42,508 nucleotides of DNA from an uncultured Pseudomonadota bacterium. GTDB taxonomy: Bacteria; Pseudomonadota; Gammaproteobacteria; Xanthomonadales; Ahniellaceae. The translations under genes and the position numbers were made by a program. Where the stretch lies: the NCBI GenBank assembly GCA_937996755.1, contig CALKUS010000110.1, positions 1 through 42,508 of the forward strand. The letters are read 5' to 3'. The notes beneath the pieces are model-generated. The model was not told where the DNA came from. It worked only from the letters and a program-made list of their open reading frames with translations, and searched no databases. This document shows, in pieces, positions 1-8,996 of the stretch; positions within the stretch are counted from its first letter, which is position 1, and each line of letters starts with the position of its first letter.

Positions 1-2170
1 CCGACGACCTCAGCCCTGCCACCTTCGTTCCATCCCTCCAGCGCTGGTGCGAATCGACCCGGCTCGCCGGCACCCACGTGCAGTTGTCGCTCGCCCGCTC
101 GCTCCACGGCGACCACTGGCGATCGAGGCCGGTCAGCCGCACCTGGAACTGCGGCCGGTCGGCGCTGCCGAAATCGGTGAAGCCCAGCGACACCACGAGC
201 GCGCCCGACCCGTAGTCGACACGCGCGGACCCGTCGAGCGGCAGCGGCGTGGTGCGTCCGCGCTGTTCGAGCACCGCGGAGGTCACCGTGGCCTTCGGCA
301 CCTCGGCGTCGCGCGCGTGCAGCGAGCCGCCGGCGAAGGACAACATCGCGGCCGACGCGCCGATCAGCGCGGCGCCGTCGGGCAACGGCAGCAGCGACTC
401 GATCGACATCCGCTCGGCACCCGCGAGCTCCAGCGTTTCCCATTCGCCGCCCGGCGGATGCCGGTACACGCGACGGAACGTCCACGCCCACTGCGTGCCG
501 TCGGCTCCCGTCACCAGGCGGGGTGCGTCGTTGCCGGGCGCGAGCGTGGCGAGCGGATCGGGCGACTCGCGCTCGAACCGGCCACCGACCAGCCTGAACC
601 GGCCGGCGCGCGTGCTCGCGCGCAACGCGCCGCCGGGCGCGTCGACGAAGCACTGCACGCCACCGCCGAGGTCGAGGCCCTGCTCCGCGCCGATGCGCTG
701 CGAGCGCTCGATCACGCTCGTGTCCGGATCGAAATCCACGCGGATCAACCCGCGGTCCTCGCTGCCCACCCACAGCTCGCCGGGCGTCGTTTCGACGAGC
801 GTGAGCGAACGCGCGTGCAGGTCGGTGCTGGATGCCATCGTCCAGCCGGCATCGCCGTGCACGAACGCGGCGACGCCGCTTTCCGTCCCGACCCAGAGGC
901 GGTTGGCGTCGTGCGGCGAGCGCATGAACACGCGCGGGTAGAGGTCGTCCGGGCCGACGCGTCGCGGCGGAACCTGCGCCACGTCGAAGATGGCGTGCGA
1001 CTCCGCGAGCAGCAACTGGTCGCCACCGTCGTGCAACGACCAGGCTTCGTTCACCGTCCACGGCCGGCGCTCGAACGGACCCTGCACGCTGCCGTCGCGC
1101 CACGCCGCCTCGAACACGCCCGAGCCGCTGAGCGCGAACAGCCGTTCGCCGACGCGCACGACGTCGTGGACGGATCCGGCGAGGCCGTCCTCGCGGTCCC
1201 ATGCGCGCCAGGCGGGCGGCCACGCGATGCGCGTGAGACCGTCGTCGGCAACCACCCAGAGCGCGCCGTCGTGGTCGAGGTGCAGGTCGGACTGGAACGA
1301 CTCGCCGATCGCGATCGATTCCACCGCGCGCGTCGCCGTGTCGAGGACGCGCACCACGCCGTCGTCGCCGCCGAACGCAATGCGCCCGTCGGGCATCGGC
1401 AGCGCGTCGGTGAGATGCGAGGCGGCGTCCGGACCGCCGGGAAGCGGAATCGACTCGCGCTTGCCGCCGTCGTAGAGATCGACGCGGGTCAGGTCGGTGA
1501 CGAGCATGCGGTGCACGCCCAGCGGCACGAGGCTGTACGCGAGCGGCGTGGCATACGCTTCGCCACCGGGCAGCATCGCAAAGCGCTGCCCGTCCCAGGA
1601 CTTCAGGCCTTCGCCGCGCCACTGGACGACCACGCGGCCGTCGAGCGTGCCGAGCGCGCCGAAGCGCGCGCGGTTCTGCCAGTGGTTGCGCGGCTTGCCG
1701 TCGAGGTCGACCTGGAACAGGTGGCGCAGGCTGCGGAACCAGATCTCGTCGCCGTGGTCGAGCGCGCCCCAGGTGTCGCCGAAGTCGCGCGCACCATAGG
1801 CGCGGTCGAACGCGGGCGCGACGTCCACGAAGCGGTCGACGCCGTTCGCGTCGCGCTCGATCCAGCCGAAGCAGTCCGTGCCGCCGGCCCACACGCGCCC
1901 GCGCTTGTCGACGAGCAGCGCGCGCACCGGACCGGGTCGCGGCATGTCGACGCGCGTCCAGCGCGCGCCGTCGTAACGCAACACCGCATCGGTCGCGCCG
2001 ACGTACAGCGTGCGGTCCGGCGCCTGCACGAGCGCGAAGAACTGCGGGTAGATGTCGACGTCGGGGCGCAGGACGCTGGACAGCGGCCGTGCGGCGTGCG
2101 CGCACGGCGAGAGCACCACCGCGAGCAATGCCGCGGCGACGCTGCGCGCCACCCTGCCCCACACGTCCAT
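1..2170 (-). CDS. Two-component-regulator propeller sensor (partial, C-terminus outside window)
   Basis: The reading frame is open from an ATG at 2170 to the window edge, so about 723 residues of the N-terminal part are present and the C-terminus is missing. It begins with a signal peptide (MDVWGRVARS, then an Ala/Val-rich core ending near CAHA). Propeller-like repeats follow, with recurrent blades such as TLYVGATDAVLRYDG, RVWAGGTDCFGWIE, ALWVVADDGLTRIAW and ELWVGSEDRGLIRVD, typical of Reg_prop periplasmic sensor domains. Near the edge, VRLTGLDRQWSPWSE matches the Y_Y_Y domain that follows such propellers. In this family the domain is followed by a membrane helix and a histidine kinase, GGDEF or LytTR output; which one applies here cannot be seen. 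It is divergent from the von Willebrand lipoprotein gene. Confidence 0.85.
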   Translation of the reverse strand, partial: MDVWGRVARSVAAALLAVVLSPCAHAARPLSSVLRPDVDIYPQFFALVQAPDRTLYVGATDAVLRYDGARWTRVDMPRPGPVRALLVDKRGRVWAGGTDCFGWIERDANGVDRFVDVAPAFDRAYGARDFGDTWGALDHGDEIWFRSLRHLFQVDLDGKPRNHWQNRARFGALGTLDGRVVVQWRGEGLKSWDGQRFAMLPGGEAYATPLAYSLVPLGVHRMLVTDLTRVDLYDGGKRESIPLPGGPDAASHLTDALPMPDGRIAFGGDDGVVRVLDTATRAVESIAIGESFQSDLHLDHDGALWVVADDGLTRIAWPPAWRAWDREDGLAGSVHDVVRVGERLFALSGSGVFEAAWRDGSVQGPFERRPWTVNEAWSLHDGGDQLLLAESHAIFDVAQVPPRRVGPDDLYPRVFMRSPHDANRLWVGTESGVAAFVHGDAGWTMASSTDLHARSLTLVETTPGELWVGSEDRGLIRVDFDPDTSVIERSQRIGAEQGLDLGGGVQCFVDAPGGALRASTRAGRFRLVGGRFERESPDPLATLAPGNDAPRLVTGADGTQWAWTFRRVYRHPPGGEWETLELAGAERMSIESLLPLPDGAALIGASAAMLSFAGGSLHARDAEVPKATVTSAVLEQRGRTTPLPLDGSARVDYGSGALVVSLGFTDFGSADRPQFQVRLTGLDRQWSPWSERASDNCTWVPASRVDSHQRWRDGTKVAGLRSS

Positions 2171-2308
2171 GCCACCTCGACCCCCGCGTCGATGACGGCA
2201 ATGCTAGCAGCGCGGTTCCGGCGCGCCGCGGAAGCGAATTCCCGGCCGTTCAACCCCGTTTCAGCCGGCGCCGCGTTGCACAGTCCAGTCCACCACGGAG
2301 TGTGCGCC

Positions 2309-4126
2309 ATGAAACGCCAGTTGCTCGTCGTCGCCGTGTCCGCCGCCCTCGTCGCGCTCGCCGCGGGTTGTGCCGGGCCGCAGCAGCCCGCCCCGGACCA
2401 GTCGATCGTGTTCGCCGAGCCGCCCCCCGGGAAGGACCGCCTGGCCGGGAAGGAAGACGACTACCGCCAGCGCGAAGCCGGCCTCGACAAGCGCGCCGCC
2501 AGCGACGATCGCGACGCCGCGCCAATGAAGCTTCGCGACGAGGAACGCAAGCAGGAAGTGGTGGCCGCAGAAGCCGCCGTCGTCGGCGGCAGCGTCGCAG
2601 GCCAACCGCTCGCGATGGCGCCACCGTCGCCACCTGCACCGAGCACCGCCGCGATGCCCTTCCTCGAGCCACGCGTGGCCGGCGACTTCAACACCGAGAA
2701 GTACGCCGACCACCAGGACAACCCCGTGCACCTCGCGAAGGAGACGCCGGTGTCGACGCTGTCGATCGACGTCGACACGGGGTCGTACAGCAACGTGCGC
2801 CGCATGCTCAATGAAGGATCGCTCCCGCCCGCCGACGCCGTGCGCGCCGAGGAGATGATCAACTACTTCGACTACGCGTACGCGCCGCCGAAGTCGCGCG
2901 ACGTGCCGTTCTCCACCACCGTCGAGCTCGCGCCGGCGCCGTGGAACGCCGACCACCAGCTGCTGCTCGTCGGCATCAAGGGCTACGAAGTGCCGGCCGT
3001 CGACATCCCGGCGTCGAACCTCGTGTTCCTGCTCGACACGTCCGGCTCGATGGACGAGCCGAACAAGCTGCCGCTGCTGAAGGAATCGCTGAAGCTGATG
3101 GCGGGCAAGCTGCGCGCGCAGGACCGCGTGTCGATCGTGGTCTACGCCGGCAGCGCCGGCCTCGTTTTGCCGCCGACGCCCGGCGACCGCCACGACGAAA
3201 TCGTCGCCGCGCTCGATCGCCTCTCCGCGGGCGGCTCGACGAACGGCGGCGAAGGCATCCAGCTCGCGTACGACATGGCGAAGCTCGCCTACATCGACGG
3301 CGGCGTGAACCGCGTCATCCTCGCCACCGACGGCGACTTCAACGTGGGCACGGTCGACATGGAAGCGCTGAAGACGATCGTCGCCGACAAGCGCAAGGCG
3401 GGCGTCGCGCTCACCACGCTCGGCTTCGGCCAGGGCAACTACAACGACGAGCTCGCCGAGCAGCTGGCCGACATCGGCAACGGCAACCACGCGTACATCG
3501 ACACGCTGAACGAGGCGCGCAAGGTGCTCGTCGACGAACTGTCCGCGACGACGATGACGATCGCGAAGGACGTGAAGGTGCAGATCGAGTTCAACCCGCA
3601 GGTCGTCGCGGAGTACCGCCTGATCGGCTACGAGAACCGCATCCTGCGCCGCGAGGACTTCAACAACGACAAGGTCGACGCCGGCGAGATCGGCGCGGGC
3701 CACGACGTGACCGCGCTGTACGAGCTGACGCTCGTCGGCAAGCCCGCCACCATCGATCCGTTGCGCTACGGCAACGTCGCGCCGCCGATCCAGCGCGGCG
3801 GCAGCGAGCTCGCGTTCCTGAAGCTGCGTTACAAGCAGCCCGACGGCGACACCAGCCGCCTGATCGAGCAGCCGATCTCCGCGCGCGAAACCGCGGGCGG
3901 CCCGAGCGAGCGCCTGCGCTTCGCGGCCGCGGTCGCCGCGTTCGCCGACGCGCTGCGCGGGGGCACGCACCTCGGCCGCTTCACGCTCGACGACGCGGCG
4001 AAGCTCGCCGACGATGCGCGCGGCGACGACCGCTTCGGCTATCGCGCCGAGCTCGTCTCGCTCGTGCGCAAGGCGCAGGCGCTGCAGACGGCGCAAGGCG
4101 GCGAAGCCGTCGCCATCGCGCGGTGA
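2309..4126 (+). CDS. YfbK-like von Willebrand factor A lipoprotein
   Basis: This is a 605-residue lipoprotein. The start ATG is preceded by GGAG at 2297-2300, and an open frame extends upstream only as an antisense shadow. The N-terminus is a lipoprotein signal (MKRQLLVVAV, LAAGC with Cys21). A charged, Lys/Glu/Asp-rich linker follows, then a YfbK-type N-terminal domain (STLSIDVDTGSYSNVRR), then a VWA domain with a complete MIDAS: D243TSGSM248, Thr311 in GGSTNGGEG and Asp341 in ATDGDFNVG. The C-terminal 170 residues match the DUF3520 extension of YfbK proteins. The length is close to E. coli YfbK. The VWA domain should bind a divalent metal and a protein partner in the periplasm; the partner is unknown. 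In related bacteria such genes often sit beside ECF sigma/anti-sigma genes, and such a pair lies 4.3 kb downstream here. Confidence 0.92.
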   Translation: MKRQLLVVAVSAALVALAAGCAGPQQPAPDQSIVFAEPPPGKDRLAGKEDDYRQREAGLDKRAASDDRDAAPMKLRDEERKQEVVAAEAAVVGGSVAGQPLAMAPPSPPAPSTAAMPFLEPRVAGDFNTEKYADHQDNPVHLAKETPVSTLSIDVDTGSYSNVRRMLNEGSLPPADAVRAEEMINYFDYAYAPPKSRDVPFSTTVELAPAPWNADHQLLLVGIKGYEVPAVDIPASNLVFLLDTSGSMDEPNKLPLLKESLKLMAGKLRAQDRVSIVVYAGSAGLVLPPTPGDRHDEIVAALDRLSAGGSTNGGEGIQLAYDMAKLAYIDGGVNRVILATDGDFNVGTVDMEALKTIVADKRKAGVALTTLGFGQGNYNDELAEQLADIGNGNHAYIDTLNEARKVLVDELSATTMTIAKDVKVQIEFNPQVVAEYRLIGYENRILRREDFNNDKVDAGEIGAGHDVTALYELTLVGKPATIDPLRYGNVAPPIQRGGSELAFLKLRYKQPDGDTSRLIEQPISARETAGGPSERLRFAAAVAAFADALRGGTHLGRFTLDDAAKLADDARGDDRFGYRAELVSLVRKAQALQTAQGGEAVAIAR

Positions 4127-4130
4127 CACC

Positions 4131-4165
4131 GCCGGGGCCCGACCCTGTACGGGCCGGGCCCCGGC
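4131..4165. terminator. Hairpin between convergent genes
   Basis: An 11-bp perfect GC stem (4131-4141 pairs with 4155-4165) with a 13-nt loop lies between the convergent stops at 4126 and 4168. Neither side has a clear U-tract, so termination is inferred from position and stem strength only. Confidence 0.5.
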
Positions 4166-4167
4166 CT

Positions 4168-5175
4168 TCATTCGAACCCGTTCGCGAACAACGGATCGAG
4201 GTCGATGACGCCGGCGCCGAACGCGTTGCTCAAGCCGGTTTGCGGGCCCGTGACCACGCGCACGGGCGTGGCGTTGCCGGTCGCGAGGCGCGGGAAGGCG
4301 ACGATGCGATCGCCGTTGGTGACGACCCAGAGCAGGCCGGCGCGCGGATCGAGCGCGAGCGCCGACTGACCCTGGACCTGCGTCTGGTCGCCCTCGATCA
4401 CGCGCAACGGCGTGGCCTCGCCAGCGGCGTCGCCCGGGAACACGACGATGCGGCGCGTGTTCGGCGTGCCCTGCACGACGACCAGCACGTAGAGCTCGTT
4501 GCGGCCCGCGTCGAACGCGAGCGACTCGACGAACGAGCCGAGCTGCGTGAGCGGGCCGCGCAGCGCGCGTGCCGGCGCCACGTTGCCGACCGCCGTCCGC
4601 GCGAAGAAAAGCACCTCGGCGACCGCCGGGTCGGAGCCCGATTGCTGGTAGTCGCCGATCGCGATCTGGTCCGGGCCCGGCAGGTAGACCAGGCCGCTCG
4701 GGTTGTCGATGAGCGTCACGCTGCCCGGCAGGCCGCCCCAGTTGATGCTGCGCGTGGCGGGCGTCTGGCCGTTCGCGCCGCGCGGCCAGGTGCAGATGAA
4801 CGCGAGCTGCGCGATGCCGAACAGCTCGTCGTGCACGAGGTCGAGCGCGATCTCGCGCGGCTGGCCCATGTTCAGCGACGTGATCGTGCGCGTCGCCGCG
4901 CGATCGCCGCTCGCGCGCACGTCGAACACGCGGATCGCCTGCCCGGCGAAGTCGCCGATGTAGAGCTCGGAGCGCGTACCGTCCAGCGCGAACGAAGTCG
5001 CGTTCTGCAACTGGGTGAGCGGGCCGCCGACGGTGCGGATCGGCGCGACGTCGCCTTGTGCCGTCGGCGCGAAGACGCGCGCCGTCGAGATCGGGTCGAA
5101 GCTGCCGACCACCACGTCGGCGTGCGCGGCGGAAACGAGCGAGAACACGGCGATCAGGGCGGACCAGCGTTTCAT
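4168..5175 (-). CDS. Secreted beta-propeller-like repeat protein with C-terminal GFE tail
   Basis: This is a 335-residue exported protein with signal peptide MKRWSALIAVFSLVSAAHA. The mature part consists of recurrent blades of about 45-50 residues with the pattern GxVAPxRxxxGPLTQL followed by SFALDxxxxELYIGDF. Clear copies lie near residues 40-90, 190-230, 235-275 and 285-325, and the pattern resembles a six- or seven-bladed NHL/lactonase-type propeller. It ends in DPLFANGFE. The same style of ending (LLADGFE) closes the unrelated secreted protein at 33465-35714. The start is supported by GGGAGG just upstream. No catalytic residues could be recognised. Its role is unknown; an extracellular or periplasmic location is inferred. 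Confidence 0.85.
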   Translation of the reverse strand: MKRWSALIAVFSLVSAAHADVVVGSFDPISTARVFAPTAQGDVAPIRTVGGPLTQLQNATSFALDGTRSELYIGDFAGQAIRVFDVRASGDRAATRTITSLNMGQPREIALDLVHDELFGIAQLAFICTWPRGANGQTPATRSINWGGLPGSVTLIDNPSGLVYLPGPDQIAIGDYQQSGSDPAVAEVLFFARTAVGNVAPARALRGPLTQLGSFVESLAFDAGRNELYVLVVVQGTPNTRRIVVFPGDAAGEATPLRVIEGDQTQVQGQSALALDPRAGLLWVVTNGDRIVAFPRLATGNATPVRVVTGPQTGLSNAFGAGVIDLDPLFANGFE

Positions 5176-5291
5176 GCCACCTCCCTTCTGGATGCAGGAG
5201 CGTACGGATGAAGTGCGCAGGATCCGTGAAATCGGTGGGATTTCCCCTGACCCGAATCAAGCACCGCGACTTGCGTCACGCTTTGGCGGCT

Positions 5292-8200
5292 TCAGCGCTG
5301 CGCGTGCGAGCCCGGATGTTCGATCGCGTCGATCAGCTCGCCGCTGGGGCGCGGATGCGAATAGAGGAAACCCTGGCCGTAGGTGCATCCGAGCTCGACG
5401 AGCGCGTCGCGCTGCTCGGTGGTTTCGATGCCCTCGGCGATCACTTCCAGCCCGAGCGAATGCGCGAGCGCGAGGATGGCGCGCACGACCGGCGCGCTGC
5501 CGCCCTTCGCACCGGGGTGCAGGTCGGCCACGAACGAGCGGTCGATCTTCAGCGAGTGGATGGGGAAACGGTGCAGGTAGCTCAGCGACGAGTAGCCCGT
5601 CCCGAAGTCGTCGAGCTGCGCGAGCACGCCGGCGTCCTTCAGGCGCGCGAGCGTGCGGCTGATCTGGTCGGGGTTGTCGAGCAGCGCGCCCTCGGTCACC
5701 TCGAGGCGCAGGCGGTGCGGCGCGATGCCGCGCGCGCGCAACAGCGTGAGCACGGCTTCATCGAGGTCGTTCGTGCGGAAGTGGCGCGCGGAAACGTTGA
5801 TGCACACGTACGTGTCGCGCACGGTGAGGCGCGGGATCTCGCGGCAGGTGAGGTCGAACATCTGCCAGTCGATCTGCTCGACCGAGCCGTTCTCTTCCGC
5901 CACCGCGAGGAAGTCGCCCGGCAACATGAGGCCGCGCTCGGGATGGCGCCAGCGCAGCAGCGCCTCGTAGCCGACGACGCTCGCGTCGTCGAGCCGCACG
6001 ATCGCCTGGAAATGCGGTTCGAACTCCGAGCGCGCGATCGCGCGGCGCAGGTCGCCCTCGAGGTCGAGCAGCTTCAGCGCCTCGGTGTGAAGCTGCTCGT
6101 CGAACAACTCGTAGCGCTGCCGGCCCTGCGCCTTCGCGCGGTACATCGCGACGTCGGCGTCGCGCAGCAGCTCCTCGGCACGCACGTAGCGCGCGTGCGC
6201 CATCGCGATGCCGATGCTCACGGACGTGAACAGCTCCTTGCCCGCAACGCGCATCGGCTCGGAAAGCGACTCGATCACGCGCCGCGCCACGGTGAACGCG
6301 TCGCCGGTGCTGTGGATGTCCTCGAGCAGGATCGCGAACTCGTCGCCGCCCAGTCGCGCCACCGTGTCGGGCGAGCGCAGGCAGCTGGCGATGCGCGCGC
6401 CGGCCTCCTTCAGCATCTCGTCGCCGACCAGGTGGCCGACGGAATCGTTGATCACCTTGAAGCGGTCGAGGTCCAGGAACAGCACGGCGAACTGGTGGCG
6501 CGGGTCGCGCTGGTAGCGCGTGAGCGCATGGCCGAGGCGATCGAGCAGGCACGCCCGGTTCGGCAGCCCGGTGAGCGCGTCGTGCAGTGCCTGGTGCTTG
6601 AGCCTGAGCTCGGCGCGCTCGCGCTCGCCGATCTGGTCGCGCAGCTCGCGGTTGGCGTCGGCCAGCTCGCTGGTGCGCTCGGTGACGCGGCGTTCCAGCT
6701 CGCTGTACGCGGCGCGCAGCGAGTCCTGCGCGCGCTTGCGCTGCAGCCCCGTGGCGATGTGGAAGCTCACGAACGTGAGCAGCTCCTGGTCGCGCGGCGT
6801 GAAGAGGTGCTCGGCCGAGTAGCTCTGCACGGCGAGGACCCCGACGGTGTGATCGTCGCAGATCAGCGGCACGCCGAGCCAGCAAACGGACGGCGAGCCG
6901 AAGCTCGACACTTCGCCCTGCTCGTTGAGGCGCGCGATGGCGGTGCGATCCGCGAGCAGGGGGCGGCCGGTGCGCAGCACGTATTCCGTGATGCCCTTGG
7001 CCATGCGACGGCGCAGCCGCCGCGCGTCGTTCTCGTCCACCGAGTACGGGAAGTCCAGCTCGGTGCCGTCGTCGGACGCGATCGCGATGTAGAAATTCCG
7101 GGCGTACAGCAGCTCGCCGACGATCGCGTGCACCGAGCCGTAGAACTCCTCGAGCGTCTCGGCGGTGCTCGCGAGCTCCGCAATGCGGTACAGCGAGGCC
7201 TGCAGGCGCTCGCCGCGCTGGCGCTCCTGCACTTCCCACTTCAGGTCCTCGTTCGCGCGCGCGAGCTCGCGCGTGCGCTCGGCGACGCGGCGCTCGAGCT
7301 CGGCGTGCGCCTGCTTGCGCTCGAGCGCCGTCAGGATGTGCTGCGCGACGTAGCCGAGCAGCGCGCGGTCCTCTTCCGTGTAGCGGACGCTGCGGTCGTA
7401 GCTCTGCACGACGATGGCGCCGCGCACTTCGCTGCCGGCGACCATCGGCACGCCGAGCCAGTCTTCCGAATCCGGGCCGAGCCTTTCGTCGCGCGCCACG
7501 AGGTTTTCCGCGCGCAACGTCGGGGACGGTCCCATCATCGAACGCCCGCGCCGGATGAGCGCGAGCGTCAGGCTGTTTTCCATGCCCGCGGTCGGGATTT
7601 CCTCCTCGGGATCGGGCTGGATCTTGTCGACGACGTCGGCGAAGTAGATGAAGCGCACGGTCGCGCGCTTCGCGTCGTGGAGCACGATGAAGAAATTCTC
7701 CGCGTACATCAGGCTGCCGACGATGCCGTGCACGCCGCGCAGCATCTCCGGCATGTCGAGGTCGGAGCTCGCCATGTCGGCGATCGCGAACAGCGCGCGT
7801 TGCAGGCGCTCGGCACTTTCGAGGCGGTCGACGGCGCGCTTGAGCCGCTCCGCTTCGAGCACGCCGGCGAACGCGGCCACCAGGTCGCCGCGAAACGCCT
7901 GCCACTCGTCGTCGTCCGGCATCGCGGCGCCGGCTTCCCACAGCAGCACCGCCCAGCCGTCCGCGCTGCGCCCGCGCAGCACCAGCGCCGCCAGGCGCGG
8001 GCCCGCCTCGGCAGGATCGGACTGCAGCATGGGGCCGGCGTCGGCCAGCACGCGCAGCACGAGCGCCTGCTCGCGCGGCCGCAGCACGCCCTCGGGGGCA
8101 ATGCGGATGGCGGCGGGCAGCTCGGCCTGGGCACCGGCACACGACACGATGCGCGGACGACGCAGGCCGAATCGGGCTTCCGCGTGGCGCGCGGCCACCC

Positions 8201-8300
8201 GGGAGACGCCCGCAACGTCGCGCTCGCGCAGCAGCTCCGCGGCCAGCGAAGTCGCAGCCGAGGACTCCGCTGCCCGCCAATCGAGGCGCGCGTCGCTCAC
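5292..8300 (-). CDS. GAF-GAF-GGDEF-EAL cyclic-di-GMP turnover protein
   Basis: This is a cytosolic protein of 1002 residues. The start is taken at GTG 8300 because it lies at the front of the coding-like sequence and the open frame upstream runs through the divergent sigma gene; no good ATG is present. Order: N-terminal region 1-160; GAF1 about 165-325; coiled coil; GAF2 about 366-516; coiled coil; GGDEF domain about 570-735; EAL domain about 755-995. The cyclase motif GGDEF (651-655) is intact, with an RxxD inhibitory site five residues before it. The phosphodiesterase residues are also present: EAL 779-781, NVSARHF, TEGALLDN, DDFGTGYSS, KIDRSF and EGIET. Both activities are therefore possible. 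The two GAF domains resemble each other (MYAENFFIV, LYARNFYIA) and probably arose by duplication. Their ligands are unknown. No transmembrane segment is seen. Confidence 0.93.
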   Translation of the reverse strand: MSDARLDWRAAESSAATSLAAELLRERDVAGVSRVAARHAEARFGLRRPRIVSCAGAQAELPAAIRIAPEGVLRPREQALVLRVLADAGPMLQSDPAEAGPRLAALVLRGRSADGWAVLLWEAGAAMPDDDEWQAFRGDLVAAFAGVLEAERLKRAVDRLESAERLQRALFAIADMASSDLDMPEMLRGVHGIVGSLMYAENFFIVLHDAKRATVRFIYFADVVDKIQPDPEEEIPTAGMENSLTLALIRRGRSMMGPSPTLRAENLVARDERLGPDSEDWLGVPMVAGSEVRGAIVVQSYDRSVRYTEEDRALLGYVAQHILTALERKQAHAELERRVAERTRELARANEDLKWEVQERQRGERLQASLYRIAELASTAETLEEFYGSVHAIVGELLYARNFYIAIASDDGTELDFPYSVDENDARRLRRRMAKGITEYVLRTGRPLLADRTAIARLNEQGEVSSFGSPSVCWLGVPLICDDHTVGVLAVQSYSAEHLFTPRDQELLTFVSFHIATGLQRKRAQDSLRAAYSELERRVTERTSELADANRELRDQIGERERAELRLKHQALHDALTGLPNRACLLDRLGHALTRYQRDPRHQFAVLFLDLDRFKVINDSVGHLVGDEMLKEAGARIASCLRSPDTVARLGGDEFAILLEDIHSTGDAFTVARRVIESLSEPMRVAGKELFTSVSIGIAMAHARYVRAEELLRDADVAMYRAKAQGRQRYELFDEQLHTEALKLLDLEGDLRRAIARSEFEPHFQAIVRLDDASVVGYEALLRWRHPERGLMLPGDFLAVAEENGSVEQIDWQMFDLTCREIPRLTVRDTYVCINVSARHFRTNDLDEAVLTLLRARGIAPHRLRLEVTEGALLDNPDQISRTLARLKDAGVLAQLDDFGTGYSSLSYLHRFPIHSLKIDRSFVADLHPGAKGGSAPVVRAILALAHSLGLEVIAEGIETTEQRDALVELGCTYGQGFLYSHPRPSGELIDAIEHPGSHAQR

Positions 8301-8444
8301 TTTGTCGTCCGATCCCCTGTATCGCGGGGTCCAGCATACCAAGCGACCCGGTGGGCCGCGGGCAAACCCCGCCGCCGTTCGTCGCGCGTTCCATGCTTCG
8401 AGCGGGTGGTTGCGCCCGCGGACGAATCCCTTAACCATGCCGCC

Positions 8445-8996
8445 ATGGCGGCGGAACCCACGGACGAGGAACTGATGCTGGCGTATGCCCGCGGCGACGT
8501 GCGCGCGTTCCAGGCGCTCTACGAGCGCCACCGCGGCACCGTGTACCGCTTCGTGCTGCGCGCCGTGCCCGAGCGCGCCCAGGCGGACGACGTGTTCCAG
8601 GAGACCTGGAGCCGCCTGATCGCCGCGCGCGTGCGCTACCGACCCGAGGCGAAGTTCAGCACCTGGTTGCTGCAGATCGCGCACAACCTGGTCGTCGACA
8701 CGTTCCGGCGCGCGAAACCCACGGCCGGCGGCGAGGAGGCCGAACGGATCCTCGCCGAGGTCGACGCGCCCGCGCACGAGCGCCCCGAGCAGCAGCTTTC
8801 CGCGTTCGAACAGCGGCGGCGCCTGGAGCGCGCGCTCGAGGAGCTGCCGGACGAGCAGCGCGAGGCGTTCCTGCTGCGCGCGGAGAGCGAGATGAGCCTG
8901 GAGGAGATCGCGGAAGTCACCGGCGTGGGACGGGAAACCGTGAAATCGCGCCTGCGCTACGCGCTCACCAAGCTGCGCGAGAGGTTGCGGCCGTGA
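8445..8996 (+). CDS. ECF-family RNA polymerase sigma factor
   Basis: This is a 183-residue sigma-70 factor of the extracytoplasmic-function type. Region 2 covers about residues 8-85, with the core-binding and -10 recognition helices DDVFQETWSRL and FSTWLLQIAHNLVVDTFRR. Region 4 covers about 125-180, with the helix-turn-helix MSLEEIAEVTGVGRETVKSR. The ATG at 8445 gives the usual ECF N-terminus. Its TGA (8994-8996) overlaps the GTG of the next gene, so the two are translationally coupled, the usual arrangement for a sigma factor and its anti-sigma regulator. It is divergent from the GGDEF-EAL gene across a 144-bp spacer. Confidence 0.93.
   Translation: MAAEPTDEELMLAYARGDVRAFQALYERHRGTVYRFVLRAVPERAQADDVFQETWSRLIAARVRYRPEAKFSTWLLQIAHNLVVDTFRRAKPTAGGEEAERILAEVDAPAHERPEQQLSAFEQRRRLERALEELPDEQREAFLLRAESEMSLEEIAEVTGVGRETVKSRLRYALTKLRERLRP

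Noticed and set aside
47..2308. Very long plus-strand open frame upstream of the von Willebrand gene
   Set aside because: It is the antisense shadow of the minus-strand propeller sensor; its product is Arg/His/Glu-rich without domains, and the lipoprotein signal at 2309 marks the real start.
5058..8444. Plus-strand open frame continuous with the ECF sigma gene
   Set aside because: It is antisense to the GGDEF-EAL gene; only the part from 8445 has sigma-factor sequence.
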